In this document: in pieces, positions 26,279 through 34,340 of the stretch
Layout: each line of letters opens with the position of its first letter
Position numbering within the stretch: the first letter of the stretch is position 1
Assembly: GCF_000766865.1 (NCBI RefSeq)
Contig: NZ_JNFA01000001.1
Span: forward strand, 1 to 64,000
Direction of reading: 5' to 3'
DNA from: Listeria booriae
GTDB lineage: Bacteria > Bacillota > Bacilli > Lactobacillales > Listeriaceae
Length of the DNA: 64,000 bases
Notes under the pieces: model-generated
Databases searched by the model: none
What the model saw: the letters and a program-made list of their open reading frames with translations, nothing else
What the model was told of the DNA's origin: nothing
Made by a program: the position numbers and the translations under genes

Positions 26279-27603
26279 AATTTTTCATTGATAATCGGGA
26301 TTTCTAATTCTGTAATACCTTTTTCATTAAGTTCAAAAGCGTATGGTCTATCTAATAATTTATAGCCATCTGGTGCTTCTACTTCTTCTAATTCATAATT
26401 CCCAAATTTCAGAGTTTCATCGTGGCTAATTTTACCATCAGGGCCAGATTCTATGTTTTCTTTAATTAAATTTCTATTGCCATTAGAAATTCGATATAAA
26501 TCAAATTTAGCTCCAGCTAAGGCATTACCAGAATCATCTTGTTTGACAACTGTAAACCCTGCATTGTCACCTTGTGCTCCACCGGTCCCTCCTTCAACCC
26601 TAATATTCCCACCAATATCTTCTGTTCTCTCTGTTGATACAACACGGGCTTTATTAGTAAATTCAACTTGATCAGGATCTGTAATTCTAGTAGTATAAAG
26701 AATTTTTCTTCCCATACCATCGTTAATATTACCCAAGTCGACTTCAAATGTCCTTGCTTCAGCATCATAATTGTCAATTTTTTGTTGCCAATTTTGGCCA
26801 TAGCCGATACCTACTATACCATTTTTATTATAGACTCTAGACAGGAGTACCTCGTCTTCCTTCATAAAGCCAGCAAATTCTTGTCCTGGTCCCAGTTCAT
26901 CATACACTTTCACATTATTCATCGACTCATATAAAACGGGAAAAGCAGGGTTAGGCAACAACGGTGGAATAATAAGGATTTCCCAACGTATCATGTTCTG
27001 TGACGGTAGATAAGTCCCCGACTTATAAAACATATCACCTGACTCAGGTATCTCTGGGTTTGAGCCACCACCGCCTGGTGTTTCTGGTGTAATTGGTATT
27101 ACCACCGTTCCTCCGGGAAGATCAAATTCAATTTCAATTTCCTCCCCTGGAGTAATATCACCCGAAAATGTAACGAAAAATTCGAAATATCCGGAAACAT
27201 TTGATTTTCTCTCAGGGTAATCTGTAAATGTGACAACATATTGTTGCCCACCTCTTGTAGTTGCTTGACCAATCGCAACAAGTTCTCCATTACTATCCTT
27301 AAACTGAAGTTCATTATTTTGCGCTGTTTGAAGTTCCTTAGGAAGTGTAACCTCCATTTTATCGCCTTGGTCGACATCTACCGTATTTGGAATGCTAAAC
27401 TCATATCTAACTCTGAAGTCTTTATCTGCTGGAGCAGATGTAATAGGATTACCATTACCATCGGTAAGCTTAACACTGTCAATAAATTGGTTGCCCCAAT
27501 TGTATCCACCTGCAGCTGATGCCATTAATTGCATGGATAATTGATTAATCACCAGTACACATAACAACAGGATAGTTATAATCTTTTTAAAATTTCTCTT
27601 CAT
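25765..27603 (-). CDS. N-terminal half of the interrupted LPXTG adhesin
   Basis: 612 codons starting at ATG 27603 after AGGAGG. A signal peptide of about 31 residues ends ...LMASAAGG. The region 35-180 looks like a Cna/SdrG-type beta-sandwich (VDQGDKMEVTLP, GYFEFFVTFSG). A glycine-rich linker and a second beta region (about 195-345) follow, then CnaB domains from about 350 (AGFTVVKQDDSGNALAGAKFDLYR), 440 and 540. After residue about 580 the frame is shifted (GVPSEQLRIWKLLF...) and stops at 25765, so the product would lack the cell-wall anchor and would be released if made. Confidence 0.75.
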   Translation of the reverse strand: MKRNFKKIITILLLCVLVINQLSMQLMASAAGGYNWGNQFIDSVKLTDGNGNPITSAPADKDFRVRYEFSIPNTVDVDQGDKMEVTLPKELQTAQNNELQFKDSNGELVAIGQATTRGGQQYVVTFTDYPERKSNVSGYFEFFVTFSGDITPGEEIEIEFDLPGGTVVIPITPETPGGGGSNPEIPESGDMFYKSGTYLPSQNMIRWEILIIPPLLPNPAFPVLYESMNNVKVYDELGPGQEFAGFMKEDEVLLSRVYNKNGIVGIGYGQNWQQKIDNYDAEARTFEVDLGNINDGMGRKILYTTRITDPDQVEFTNKARVVSTERTEDIGGNIRVEGGTGGAQGDNAGFTVVKQDDSGNALAGAKFDLYRISNGNRNLIKENIESGPDGKISHDETLKFGNYELEEVEAPDGYKLLDRPYAFELNEKGITELEIPIINEKLETPVGSVELIKYDEADESKGLAGAEFDLFRGTRGSGTLVSSHVTPASGKFQVNNLEFGNYYFVETKAPAGYELDATARTFTIGEGQVTVPFELKVANKAIEAPVGSVELIKYDEADESKGLAGAEFDLFRGTPGSGALVSSHVTPASGVPSEQLRIWKLLFCGNKSTSRL

Positions 27604-27664
27604 TCATTTCCTCCTGATATTTCGAATTTTTAATGCCTGACTGCCTGTCTCAATTACTAGTATA

Positions 27665-27700
27665 TATATAAACCTAATTTCACGATGTAACATATGTTAC
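27665..27700 (-). promoter_or_regulatory. PrfA-box-like palindrome with spaced -10, adhesin promoter
   Basis: The perfect palindrome GTAACATATGTTAC (27687-27700) differs from the classical PrfA box TTAACANNTGTTAA only at its outer bases. On the minus strand TATACT follows exactly 22 nt later, which is the spacing known for PrfA-dependent promoters. It lies about 85 nt upstream of the giant adhesin start. Confidence 0.6.
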
Positions 27701-27925
27701 TCGATGCTTTTTTTCGTTTCACACCTGCTCTATATTTATCTTTTTTTGTCTCTATACAAGATATATCAGCTATTCATCCCATGTTTTCATTTTGCCTTAT
27801 GCAAGATGTACATTGAGAAAAGCCTATTTTAGCATGATGAACCGACAAAGATAAATTAGGATATTTTCGTTTGGCTAGCATATCGTTACATAGTGTAGGT
27901 ATGTGTCTGTTTTCCTCCCTTGAAG

Positions 27926-27968
27926 AGAATAACACGATTCCTACTGGTGCTTTGTAACAAAAGTTACA
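27926..27968 (-). promoter_or_regulatory. Second Crp/PrfA-type palindrome in the divergent region
   Basis: The palindrome TGTAACAAAAGTTACA (27953-27968) lies in the middle of the 632-bp region 27604-28235. On the minus strand TATTCT (27931-27926) follows the 14-bp core after 22 nt; in the plus direction no good -10 is seen at that spacing. The core is identical to the palindrome at 50351-50364. Confidence 0.5.
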
Positions 27969-28138
27969 GGACTAAAAAAAACAAACAATGATACGAACTA
28001 TCGAAAAAGATATTCCTCTTCCCTTCCCATTCTATTAGGGCTTTTCGACATTCCATATCTCTGTTCCTTCTATAATAGGTTTCATTTTTTATGCAAAAAA
28101 AGCAGATTGCATAGAAAATTATTTACATGAAAACACAG

Positions 28139-28180
28139 ACAACATATGTTACAATGCCAACTATTTATATGTGTTAATGT
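28139..28180 (+). promoter_or_regulatory. PrfA-box-like element upstream of the regulator at 28236
   Basis: ACAACATATGTTAC (28139-28152) matches the palindrome at 27687-27700 at 12 of 14 positions. TAATGT (28175-28180) begins exactly 22 nt after it on the plus strand, placing the element near -41. It suggests control of the regulator gene by itself or a relative (inference). Confidence 0.5.
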
Positions 28181-28235
28181 AAGATTGTTATTGGGCTACC
28201 AGTAAATCCGAATAGGAATGGAGAGGGTATAAAGA

Positions 28236-28880
28236 ATGGATTTTTTACAGGTTCATGATCTATTAATTAAAAAACCTAACTTGTTAGTATCACTGCTTGA
28301 GATGACAGAACTTGATACGTGGCATCCTGATGTATGTCAGTTTCAAAAACTAAAAAGTTACCAATCTTTAAACATGGACAATGCTGAGAAGATTATTCAT
28401 GTGACGCAAGGCGTTTTATTACAGCAGGTCAATAATCCAGACATTTGTAAAATCAGTGTGAATGCGATTTGGTCGAAAGATGATGTCCTATTCCATAATG
28501 TTTTTCAACAAAACCAATACGAGTACTTAGCAATCGGTGATGTGGAGGTAGCTATATTTGACGCGCGAACTGTGTTAGATACTCTTTCTAAAGAACCATT
28601 TTTTCCGGATTTTTTAATTGAATATAATAGGCGTCAACAAGAGGAATTCTTTCAGTTTTCTTACATGCTAACGAAAAATATTCGCGAACGTGTCCTGGAT
28701 GTCATGAAGCGTTTCTCAAAAAAACATCCCGATGGTTATTTGGTTCCGAAACGTGTCAACAGTTTGCTGCTATCGAAATGTTGCCAAGCCACGCCAGCTA
28801 CAATAAAAAAAGCCTTGCTAGACTTAAAACATGAAAAACGCATCGTAAAAAGAGAACAGCACTTATTTATTCAAGATTAG
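28236..28880 (+). CDS. Crp/Fnr-family (PrfA-like) regulator
   Basis: A 214-residue protein. The N-terminal part (about 25-120) forms a weakly conserved Crp-type barrel (IIHVTQGVLLQQV, YEYLAIGDVEVAIFD). The C-terminal part (about 145-214) is a winged helix (NSLLLSKCCQATPATIKKALLDLKHEKRIV). GGAGAGGG precedes ATG. It is a paralog of the regulator at 49451-50107: MDFL.VH.LL, a PFFPD.LI motif and LLLSKCCQ are shared. It is divergent from the giant adhesin gene, with PrfA-box-like palindromes between them, so control of surface proteins is likely (inference). Confidence 0.85.
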   Translation: MDFLQVHDLLIKKPNLLVSLLEMTELDTWHPDVCQFQKLKSYQSLNMDNAEKIIHVTQGVLLQQVNNPDICKISVNAIWSKDDVLFHNVFQQNQYEYLAIGDVEVAIFDARTVLDTLSKEPFFPDFLIEYNRRQQEEFFQFSYMLTKNIRERVLDVMKRFSKKHPDGYLVPKRVNSLLLSKCCQATPATIKKALLDLKHEKRIVKREQHLFIQD

Positions 28881-28898
28881 ATGATATGCGATGGCCTG

Positions 28899-28938
28899 TT
28901 CTTACATATTTATTCTCTTAAAGACAGATATGTAGGAA
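28899..28938 (+). other. Hairpin between the two regulator genes
   Basis: An 11-bp stem with one wobble, TTCTTACATAT (28899-28909) with ATATGTAGGAA (28928-28938), starting 19 nt after the regulator stop. No T-run follows. A TATAAT promoter-like -10 for the next gene lies near 28973-28980. Confidence 0.4.
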
Positions 28939-29020
28939 GAGGCGAAATTTAACATTTTTATACCTCTTTGTTGTATAATAAATATGAGAGATTCAGATGC
29001 TGTAATCTGCGAGGGAGGTA

Positions 29021-29698
29021 ATGATAATGAACTTTATACAGTTTCACAAAGAACTGTTTCGTATTAATTCTAAGTTTTCAGAGTACGCAGCTAATCATGC
29101 AGAAGCCCAAGAATTTGTTTTCGAAGGCCCCGGTTTGTTCCAAGTCGATTTGGAAAAGTATGCATTTCTAGTCTATGAAGGCGTTGTCCTTAAATATCAT
29201 ATTTCTCCGCTTGGCAAAATGCTTTATGATAATTTCTATACGCGTAATTCTTTTATCGGCTTACTTCCTAATATTTTTTATTTTGATGACTACTTTGAAT
29301 ATACGACGCTTGGTAATATTCGCGGTTTAAAGATTCCATTGTCGGCTTTGGAAACTTATCCTGATGATCTTAAAAACGAGCTTTTCCTCCGAAATATTCA
29401 GCGTGAATTGTTTTGGAAAGATAGTGCGGCTCGTATGTTAGGGCTAAATTTGAAAGAGAAAATCTATTATATTTTGTCTATCATTCATAGTTTTCGCGGC
29501 ATCAATCCCTGGGACAACACGTATAGCATTCCCAAATATATTACGCATGAAATTTTAGCGAATGTCGCGAATGTGAGTCGGACGCGTGTGTCTTATGTTA
29601 TGTCTGAATTGCAAAAAGAGAACGTCATCACATATAGTAAGGAAGGAAAGATTGTTATTCTAGATATTGATTTTCTGCATGACTCTTGTGGTTACTAG
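29021..29698 (+). CDS. Crp/Fnr-family regulator
   Basis: A 225-residue protein with an N-terminal sensor barrel (about 30-115, with YAFLVYEGVVLKYHIS) and a canonical C-terminal winged helix (ITHEILANVANVSRTRVSYVMSELQKENVITYSKEGKIVI, about 170-215). GAGGGAGGT precedes ATG. It follows the regulator at 28236 in the same direction after 140 nt, with its own likely promoter. It is not especially close to the other four Crp-type proteins of the window. Signal and targets are unknown. Confidence 0.87.
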   Translation: MIMNFIQFHKELFRINSKFSEYAANHAEAQEFVFEGPGLFQVDLEKYAFLVYEGVVLKYHISPLGKMLYDNFYTRNSFIGLLPNIFYFDDYFEYTTLGNIRGLKIPLSALETYPDDLKNELFLRNIQRELFWKDSAARMLGLNLKEKIYYILSIIHSFRGINPWDNTYSIPKYITHEILANVANVSRTRVSYVMSELQKENVITYSKEGKIVILDIDFLHDSCGY

Positions 29699-29725
29699 TT
29701 CGAACTTTTTTCTTAAACACCATCC

Positions 29726-29756
29726 TAAAGCTCCTATTATCAGGAGCTTTTTGATA
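29726..29756 (+). terminator. Terminator after the regulator at 29021
   Basis: Stem AAAGCTCCT/AGGAGCTTT with a 6-nt loop and a short T-run on the plus strand, about 30 nt after the stop. Confidence 0.8.
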
Positions 29757-29974
29757 TGTAGCTGACCAGTAGATACGTCTATACAAAAGTCTGAATTATA
29801 AACGAATAATGGGCAGCCAAGCTCCATATATTCATAGTGATTAGATTATGGACTTGCTACGTACAGTAGATTCTAGAATTTGATGATTCTCCTTATCGAT
29901 ATTTCATAGTCCTAGAAAAGGTGACAACAAGTTAGTTTTAAACAGCGGACAGCACAAAAAACTTCCTTTCATAG

Positions 29975-30060
29975 GAGCTACTTTAATTAGCATAATGCAT
30001 TATTTTTTAATATGACAGATTAAAAAAACACGTATTTGCATATTTTTTTCTTTATTGTAG
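29975..30060 (-). repeat. Orphan copy of a regulator promoter block
   Basis: About 80 bp resembles 50130-50205, the region just upstream of the Crp-type regulator at 49451-50107. Shared pieces are TAGCATAA.GCAT.AT.TTT and TTAAAAAA(A)CAC..ATTTGCAT. Here the block points leftward but no regulator gene follows; only a 21-codon frame (ATG near 29972) does. It may be what remains after loss of a third such regulator. Confidence 0.5.
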
Positions 30061-30155
30061 CTAATTTAATTTGCAAACTAAAATAAATGTCCTTAAACGT
30101 TTGCGGCTCAACAGATTATTTTATGTATATTTTGTGTCTAAAGAATTTATATGGA

Positions 30156-30189
30156 AAATTCTTAGCTAAGCTGAGCCAGCTAAGAATTT
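30156..30189 (-). terminator. Hairpin after the VWA surface protein
   Basis: A perfect 12-bp stem AAATTCTTAGCT (30156-30167) with AGCTAAGAATTT (30178-30189) and a 10-nt loop, 40 nt after the stop at 30229. On the minus strand the following bases are TTCC, a weak T-run. Confidence 0.65.
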
Positions 30190-30228
30190 GAGATTACATT
30201 TATTTAAGACATGTAATGTAAAAAGTAG

Positions 30229-32517
30229 TTACTTTCTTCTACCATGTAAAAATATAGCTGTACAGAAAATAAGTCCCAAACCAAATAATACGGATAAATC
30301 GCTACTATCTCCTGTTCTTGGCAACCTAGTCGCTGATTCCAACATTGGCGTGGTTTGATTTCGCTCGGCAGATGGAGCTTTTTCTGTCGAGCTATCGTTT
30401 GCTTCAAGAGCTGGGTTTACTGGGTTTACTGGGTTTACTGGGTTTACTGGGTTTACTGGGTTTACTGGGTTTACTGGTTTTATTGGCGTTTCTGGTACTC
30501 TTGGTGTCTCTGGTGTCTCTGGTGTCTCTGGTGTCTCTGGTGTTTCTGGTGTTTCTGGATCTACCTTTCCGGGTGGCGTTACTTTCTCAAGTACCGTTAC
30601 TTGGACTGTCTTCGTTGCGCTTTCTCCCACACTATTCGTTATTTTATAGGTGACGTCGTATATGCCTGGTTTCGTGTTGTCTACATCATTTTTGAGAATT
30701 TCAATAGCATCTGTAAGGTCACCATCTTTAGCATCATTGGCACTTATTTCAGCCCTCGGATCAAAGTTATCTCCTACATATATGGTATGGTTTTTCGCCT
30801 CAATCGTCGGTCTACTTAGCACCGTTACTTGAATCGTCTTCGTTGCGCTTTCTCCCACGCTATTCGTTATTTTATAGGTGACGTCGTATATGCCCGGTTT
30901 CGTGTTGTCTACATCGTTTTTGAGAATTTCAATAGCGCTAGTTATGTCTCCGTCAACAGCATCATTTGCCTCAATCTCTGCTCTAGGATTATAGACATCA
31001 CCTACATAGATAGTTTTATCAACAGCTGTAATCGTCGGTTTTCCTGTTACAGTAATCGTGATTGTTTTAGTGGTTTTTTTGGCAGCTACACTCGGTGTGA
31101 AGTTTAGGTTTTCTAATGTTTTCAACAAAGCATTTCGATAAGTAACTTCTCCTGAATCTATCAGTGAAATGTTCTTATTTGCGTTTGCAGGAAGTACTCC
31201 CGATACTTCATATGTCACATGATAAGTGCCTGGTTTACTAGTGTCTACATCGTTTGCAATCACATTAATCTGGGATGTCAGATTATTGGATGCTGTATCT
31301 GTCGCTGTCGGCTTCACTGTTTGAATTGGATCAAAAATTGCCCCCTCAGAAAGCGTCATGTCTTGTGCTGCAATACTCGGTGCACTGCTAACTGGAATTT
31401 TTCCGGTAACATCGAAAGTGACTGTATAATCGCCTTCTGGTAAAGCATCTAAATTCCACGTCAATGTTTGATCGGACAATGTTGGTTCTTGATAGGGCGC
31501 AGGTACAGGCACTATTTGACCAGAGCTATTTCTCACCTTTGCGCTACCTTCTACATATGTTTGACCAACGCTTATTTTTTCTGAAATACTTAATTGGTCA
31601 TTTAGATTGGTTTGAATAATGTCCTTCACCGCGGATGAAAAGCTTTCAATCGAATTATCATCGTTATTCATATTGAAGAAGAACTCATTACGCGAGACAA
31701 AATTCGGCACATTTGCATTGATATAATTATTATAGTTGTTGTAGGCACTTGTTCCCCATTCTTTTTCAAGTGCCGCTTTATTTTGCCATAGTCCAAAAGA
31801 TGTCAAGTATCCCGCAGATGTAATATTACTTAATGCTGCGTTTATACCAGTTGATGTTCCAAGTAGAGGCACCATCGATGTACTTGGCGTCAATGCCGTC
31901 CCGTTTATATCCCCATTCGGAAATCCGTCTGTTACAACTAGAAATAGTGTTTCACGGTTCGCTTCTTTTACTGGGTGGTTCGTTTGATAATCCTCTAAGG
32001 CTTTTTGAATCCCATAGGCTGTTGGTGTGCCATTACCATACAGTTGCTTCGATGTGACATCATCAATCGCCGCTTTTATGTCCCCAAATGAATTCGTCAT
32101 CTCCGTTTTATAAATCACATTGAAAAATTCATTGTATTGGCCTGAATTCTGTACCTCCAGCGTAGTTCTTGGATCACTATAAATCGGTAACCCTGTATCA
32201 GTGCTCTTGATGGATGTAAAACCGATGAACTCGGAGCGGTCAATCACTGGGCTCATTAAATCGATGGCTCTTTTTAACTCATTCGCCACGCTCGGGTACG
32301 TATCTCGAAAACTTCCCGATAAATCTTGTACAATGACTAAATCCAATTTCTTTTCTCGAGGTTCTTTTTTTATTGGGACGCTAATCGTATGCGTCGCTGT
32401 ATCCCCTACAATGTTTGTTTCCACTACCTTATGTGTAGTTGTTGCTGCATGGATTACAGTTGGAACACTACCTACAAGTAAAACTAAGATGATGAATATA
32501 TTAGCTAATTTTTTCAT
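30229..32517 (-). CDS. LPXTG surface protein with VWA domain and DUF5011-type repeats
   Basis: A 762-residue cell-wall protein. Signal peptide (1-24); VWA domain (about 40-300) with MIDAS residues in VQDLSGS and VVTDGFPNGD, so a metal-dependent ligand or protein-binding role is likely. A beta region (305-370) is followed by three DUF5011-type Ig-like domains (about 370-490, 490-570 and 570-650). The last two are near-identical (IEILKNDVDNTKPGIYDVTY). Then come PET repeats, NPV repeats and LPRTGDSSD with a hydrophobic tail. AGGAGG precedes ATG. It follows the aminotransferase gene by 85 nt on the same strand, so it may be read together with the polysaccharide operon. Confidence 0.9.
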   Translation of the reverse strand: MKKLANIFIILVLLVGSVPTVIHAATTTHKVVETNIVGDTATHTISVPIKKEPREKKLDLVIVQDLSGSFRDTYPSVANELKRAIDLMSPVIDRSEFIGFTSIKSTDTGLPIYSDPRTTLEVQNSGQYNEFFNVIYKTEMTNSFGDIKAAIDDVTSKQLYGNGTPTAYGIQKALEDYQTNHPVKEANRETLFLVVTDGFPNGDINGTALTPSTSMVPLLGTSTGINAALSNITSAGYLTSFGLWQNKAALEKEWGTSAYNNYNNYINANVPNFVSRNEFFFNMNNDDNSIESFSSAVKDIIQTNLNDQLSISEKISVGQTYVEGSAKVRNSSGQIVPVPAPYQEPTLSDQTLTWNLDALPEGDYTVTFDVTGKIPVSSAPSIAAQDMTLSEGAIFDPIQTVKPTATDTASNNLTSQINVIANDVDTSKPGTYHVTYEVSGVLPANANKNISLIDSGEVTYRNALLKTLENLNFTPSVAAKKTTKTITITVTGKPTITAVDKTIYVGDVYNPRAEIEANDAVDGDITSAIEILKNDVDNTKPGIYDVTYKITNSVGESATKTIQVTVLSRPTIEAKNHTIYVGDNFDPRAEISANDAKDGDLTDAIEILKNDVDNTKPGIYDVTYKITNSVGESATKTVQVTVLEKVTPPGKVDPETPETPETPETPETPETPRVPETPIKPVNPVNPVNPVNPVNPVNPVNPALEANDSSTEKAPSAERNQTTPMLESATRLPRTGDSSDLSVLFGLGLIFCTAIFLHGRRK
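30411..30474. repeat. 9-bp tandem repeat coding for Asn-Pro-Val units
   Basis: About seven identical copies of CTGGGTTTA (plus strand), which code on the minus strand for the PVNPVNP stalk near the wall anchor. Perfect short repeats like this can change copy number by slippage without shifting the frame. Confidence 0.85.
30501..30559. repeat. 9-bp tandem repeat coding for Pro-Glu-Thr units
   Basis: About six copies of GGTGTCTCT/GGTGTTTCT (plus strand), coding on the minus strand for the PETPETPET stalk next to the PVN repeat. Confidence 0.8.
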
Positions 32518-32602
32518 CTTTCTCCTCCTTTTAATTCTCTCTATATAAAAATCTAGTAGCCTTCCAAAGCTATAGATTCAATTTTCTACTTATGTAAGGT
32601 CT

Positions 32603-33727
32603 CTACTTGCTGATTTCCCTCAACACCTTACAAACGTAATCAATTTTTTTATCTGTAAGTTGTGTACCTGATGGTAAGCAAAGCCCCTTCTTAAATAATA
32701 TGTCTGCGTTACTTCCTTCTCGATTTTCGCTATAATACGCAACATCCTGAAATAGTGGTTGCCTGTGCATTGGTTTCCAGAGGCGTCTGCTTTCAATTCC
32801 TCTCTCCGCCAATTGCTGCATCATTTTTTCTGGCGAGTTTTTTTCGAATAAAACCGTTGTTAGCCAGCGATTATTGAACGTCTCCTGCCATTCTGATAAA
32901 AAGCAGATTTTTGAATTGTTTTCAAATGCGGCTTCATACGCTTCGAATATCGCGCGTTTCTTGGCAATTCGTTCTTCTAAAACTTCCAGTTGCGCAATAC
33001 CAATTCCCGCTAGCACATTGCTGAGACGGTAATTAAAACCGACTTCGCTATGAGAATAGTACGGTGCTTCTTCTTTTGCCTGAGAGGAAAGATAGCGCGC
33101 TTTTTCAATTTGACTGACATCATTAGAAACGAGAGCCCCACCGCCAGACGTTGTGATAATTTTATTACCATTAAAAGAGTAGATGCCGAATGTACCAATA
33201 GTCCCTAGTTTACGCCCCTTGTAAGTAGAGCCTAATGATTCCGCAGCATCCTCAATAACCGGAACATCATAACGATTTGCTAGTGCCATAATCTCGTCCA
33301 TTTTGCAACTTTGACCATATAAGTGTACAACGATGATAGCTTTAGGAAGTTTATTTTTGGAAGCCGCGTCTTTTAGTGCTTTCGATAGGGCGATTGGACT
33401 CATGCCCCACGTATCCGTTTCAGAATCAATGAAGACTGGTACTGCACCCATGTATAGGACTGGATTAATGCTTGCGACGAACGTAAATGTGGAACAAAAA
33501 ACCGTGTCACCGCTCTGTATGTTTAAAAGTGTCAACGCTAAATGAATCGCGCTCGTTCCGGAATTCGTAACCGCTACATCGGCGGCACCTGTATACATAG
33601 CTAAATTAGCTTCAAATTGATTGACGTGTGGCCCGAGTGGCGCAATCCAATTCGTATCAAAAGCTTGCTGGATATATTTTTGTTCTTCCCCGCTCATGTG
33701 AGGAACTGCTAATGGAATTTTATTCAT
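32603..33727 (-). CDS. DegT/DnrJ/EryC1 family sugar aminotransferase
   Basis: A 374-residue PLP enzyme expected to aminate a nucleotide-linked keto sugar. The PLP lysine lies in SFNGNKIITTSGGG (about residue 188); VTNSGTSAIHLAL and EDAAESLGSTYKG bind cofactor. It resembles the PglE/WbgX/EpsN type that acts on UDP-4-keto-6-deoxy-GlcNAc, the product of the CapD-type enzyme at 40539. AAAGGA precedes ATG. It is the last enzyme gene of the polysaccharide operon, 19 nt after the phosphoglycosyl transferase. No acetyltransferase gene is present to cap the new amino group. Confidence 0.9.
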   Translation of the reverse strand: MNKIPLAVPHMSGEEQKYIQQAFDTNWIAPLGPHVNQFEANLAMYTGAADVAVTNSGTSAIHLALTLLNIQSGDTVFCSTFTFVASINPVLYMGAVPVFIDSETDTWGMSPIALSKALKDAASKNKLPKAIIVVHLYGQSCKMDEIMALANRYDVPVIEDAAESLGSTYKGRKLGTIGTFGIYSFNGNKIITTSGGGALVSNDVSQIEKARYLSSQAKEEAPYYSHSEVGFNYRLSNVLAGIGIAQLEVLEERIAKKRAIFEAYEAAFENNSKICFLSEWQETFNNRWLTTVLFEKNSPEKMMQQLAERGIESRRLWKPMHRQPLFQDVAYYSENREGSNADILFKKGLCLPSGTQLTDKKIDYVCKVLREISK

Positions 33728-33746
33728 TTTTTAATTTCCTTTCGTT

Positions 33747-34340
33747 TCACGGAGTCAATCCTGTAAATTTCGACATCGTTGCTTGGCTGTCTTCTGAAAT
33801 GCCATCTCGTTGCACTATTCTATAGATTGTTAATAAAGCTATTTTCAAGTCTAATAGGAGCGATTGATGAGTCACGTAATGGCAGTCAAAGGAGAATTTT
33901 TCTTCCCAACTAAGGTTATTTCTTCCCTTTACTTGTGCCAAACCTGTCATTCCAGGTAACACGTTCAGACGCTTCCTCTGTTCCTCTGTATAGAGGGGAT
34001 TGTATTCTAAGAGTAATGGACGTGGCCCGATAAAACTCATGTCACCTTTTAAAATATTAAGAAGTTGTGGTAATTCATCAATGCTTAGTTTGCGCATGCT
34101 GCTACCATATTTCGTTAAACGATCAGCATCAGGTAGCAGATGACCATCTATACCATATTGCGTGCGCATCGACTTCAATTTATAAATCGTAAAAGCCAAA
34201 CCATCTTTACCCGCACGCTGACTTATATAAAATGGCTTTTCGCGATATAATGCATAAAAAATAGTGCCGCATACTATAATAATCGGACTCGTAAGCAAAG
34301 CTAATACGAGTGCCAAAGAAAAATCAATCCAGCGTTTCAC
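33747..34340 (-). CDS. Undecaprenyl-phosphate phosphoglycosyl transferase (initiating sugar transferase)
   Basis: A 197-residue protein from GTG 34340, which follows GGGAGGGG; the open frame continues to 34388 but without a ribosome site. The small monotopic PGT (PglC/EpsL/WbgY) type is shown by one N-terminal hydrophobic helix, FTIYKLKSMR, and the Asp-Glu pair in SIDELPQLLNILKGDMSFIGPRPL. It transfers a sugar phosphate to undecaprenyl phosphate on the cytoplasmic face and so starts the repeat unit. It overlaps the preceding glycosyltransferase by 17 nt. By analogy with WbgY and PglC the first sugar may be an amino-trideoxy sugar (inference). Confidence 0.9.
   Translation of the reverse strand: MKRWIDFSLALVLALLTSPIIIVCGTIFYALYREKPFYISQRAGKDGLAFTIYKLKSMRTQYGIDGHLLPDADRLTKYGSSMRKLSIDELPQLLNILKGDMSFIGPRPLLLEYNPLYTEEQRKRLNVLPGMTGLAQVKGRNNLSWEEKFSFDCHYVTHQSLLLDLKIALLTIYRIVQRDGISEDSQATMSKFTGLTP

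Larger units (their letters stand above)
22509..27603 (-). pseudogene. Giant LPXTG adhesin gene interrupted by a 2-nt deletion
   Basis: One gene of about 1,700 codons is split into two frames. The first frame (from ATG 27603) and the second (to stop 22509) meet inside the second copy of a 300-bp CnaB repeat. At 25831-25840 the text reads AACTCCCGATG, whereas the intact repeat copy near 26131 reads AACTTCCCAGATG, so one T and one A are missing. The repeat copies are therefore 298 and 300 bp apart in phase. Domain order if restored: signal peptide, adhesive region, four CnaB domains, seven T-Q ester domains, PEN/PEQ-rich stalk, LPKTG anchor. This could be a true inactivating mutation, a phase-variable state or a sequencing or assembly error in the repeat. 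Confidence 0.8.

Noticed and set aside
30411-30559. CRISPR-like array
   Set aside because: The units are 9 bp, contiguous and in frame with a coding stalk; there are no spacers and no cas genes.
30345-30819. Long plus-strand reading frames rich in LLGLLGL or WVYWVYW repeats
   Set aside because: They are reverse-strand images of the PVN and PET repeats of the VWA surface protein and have no start signals.
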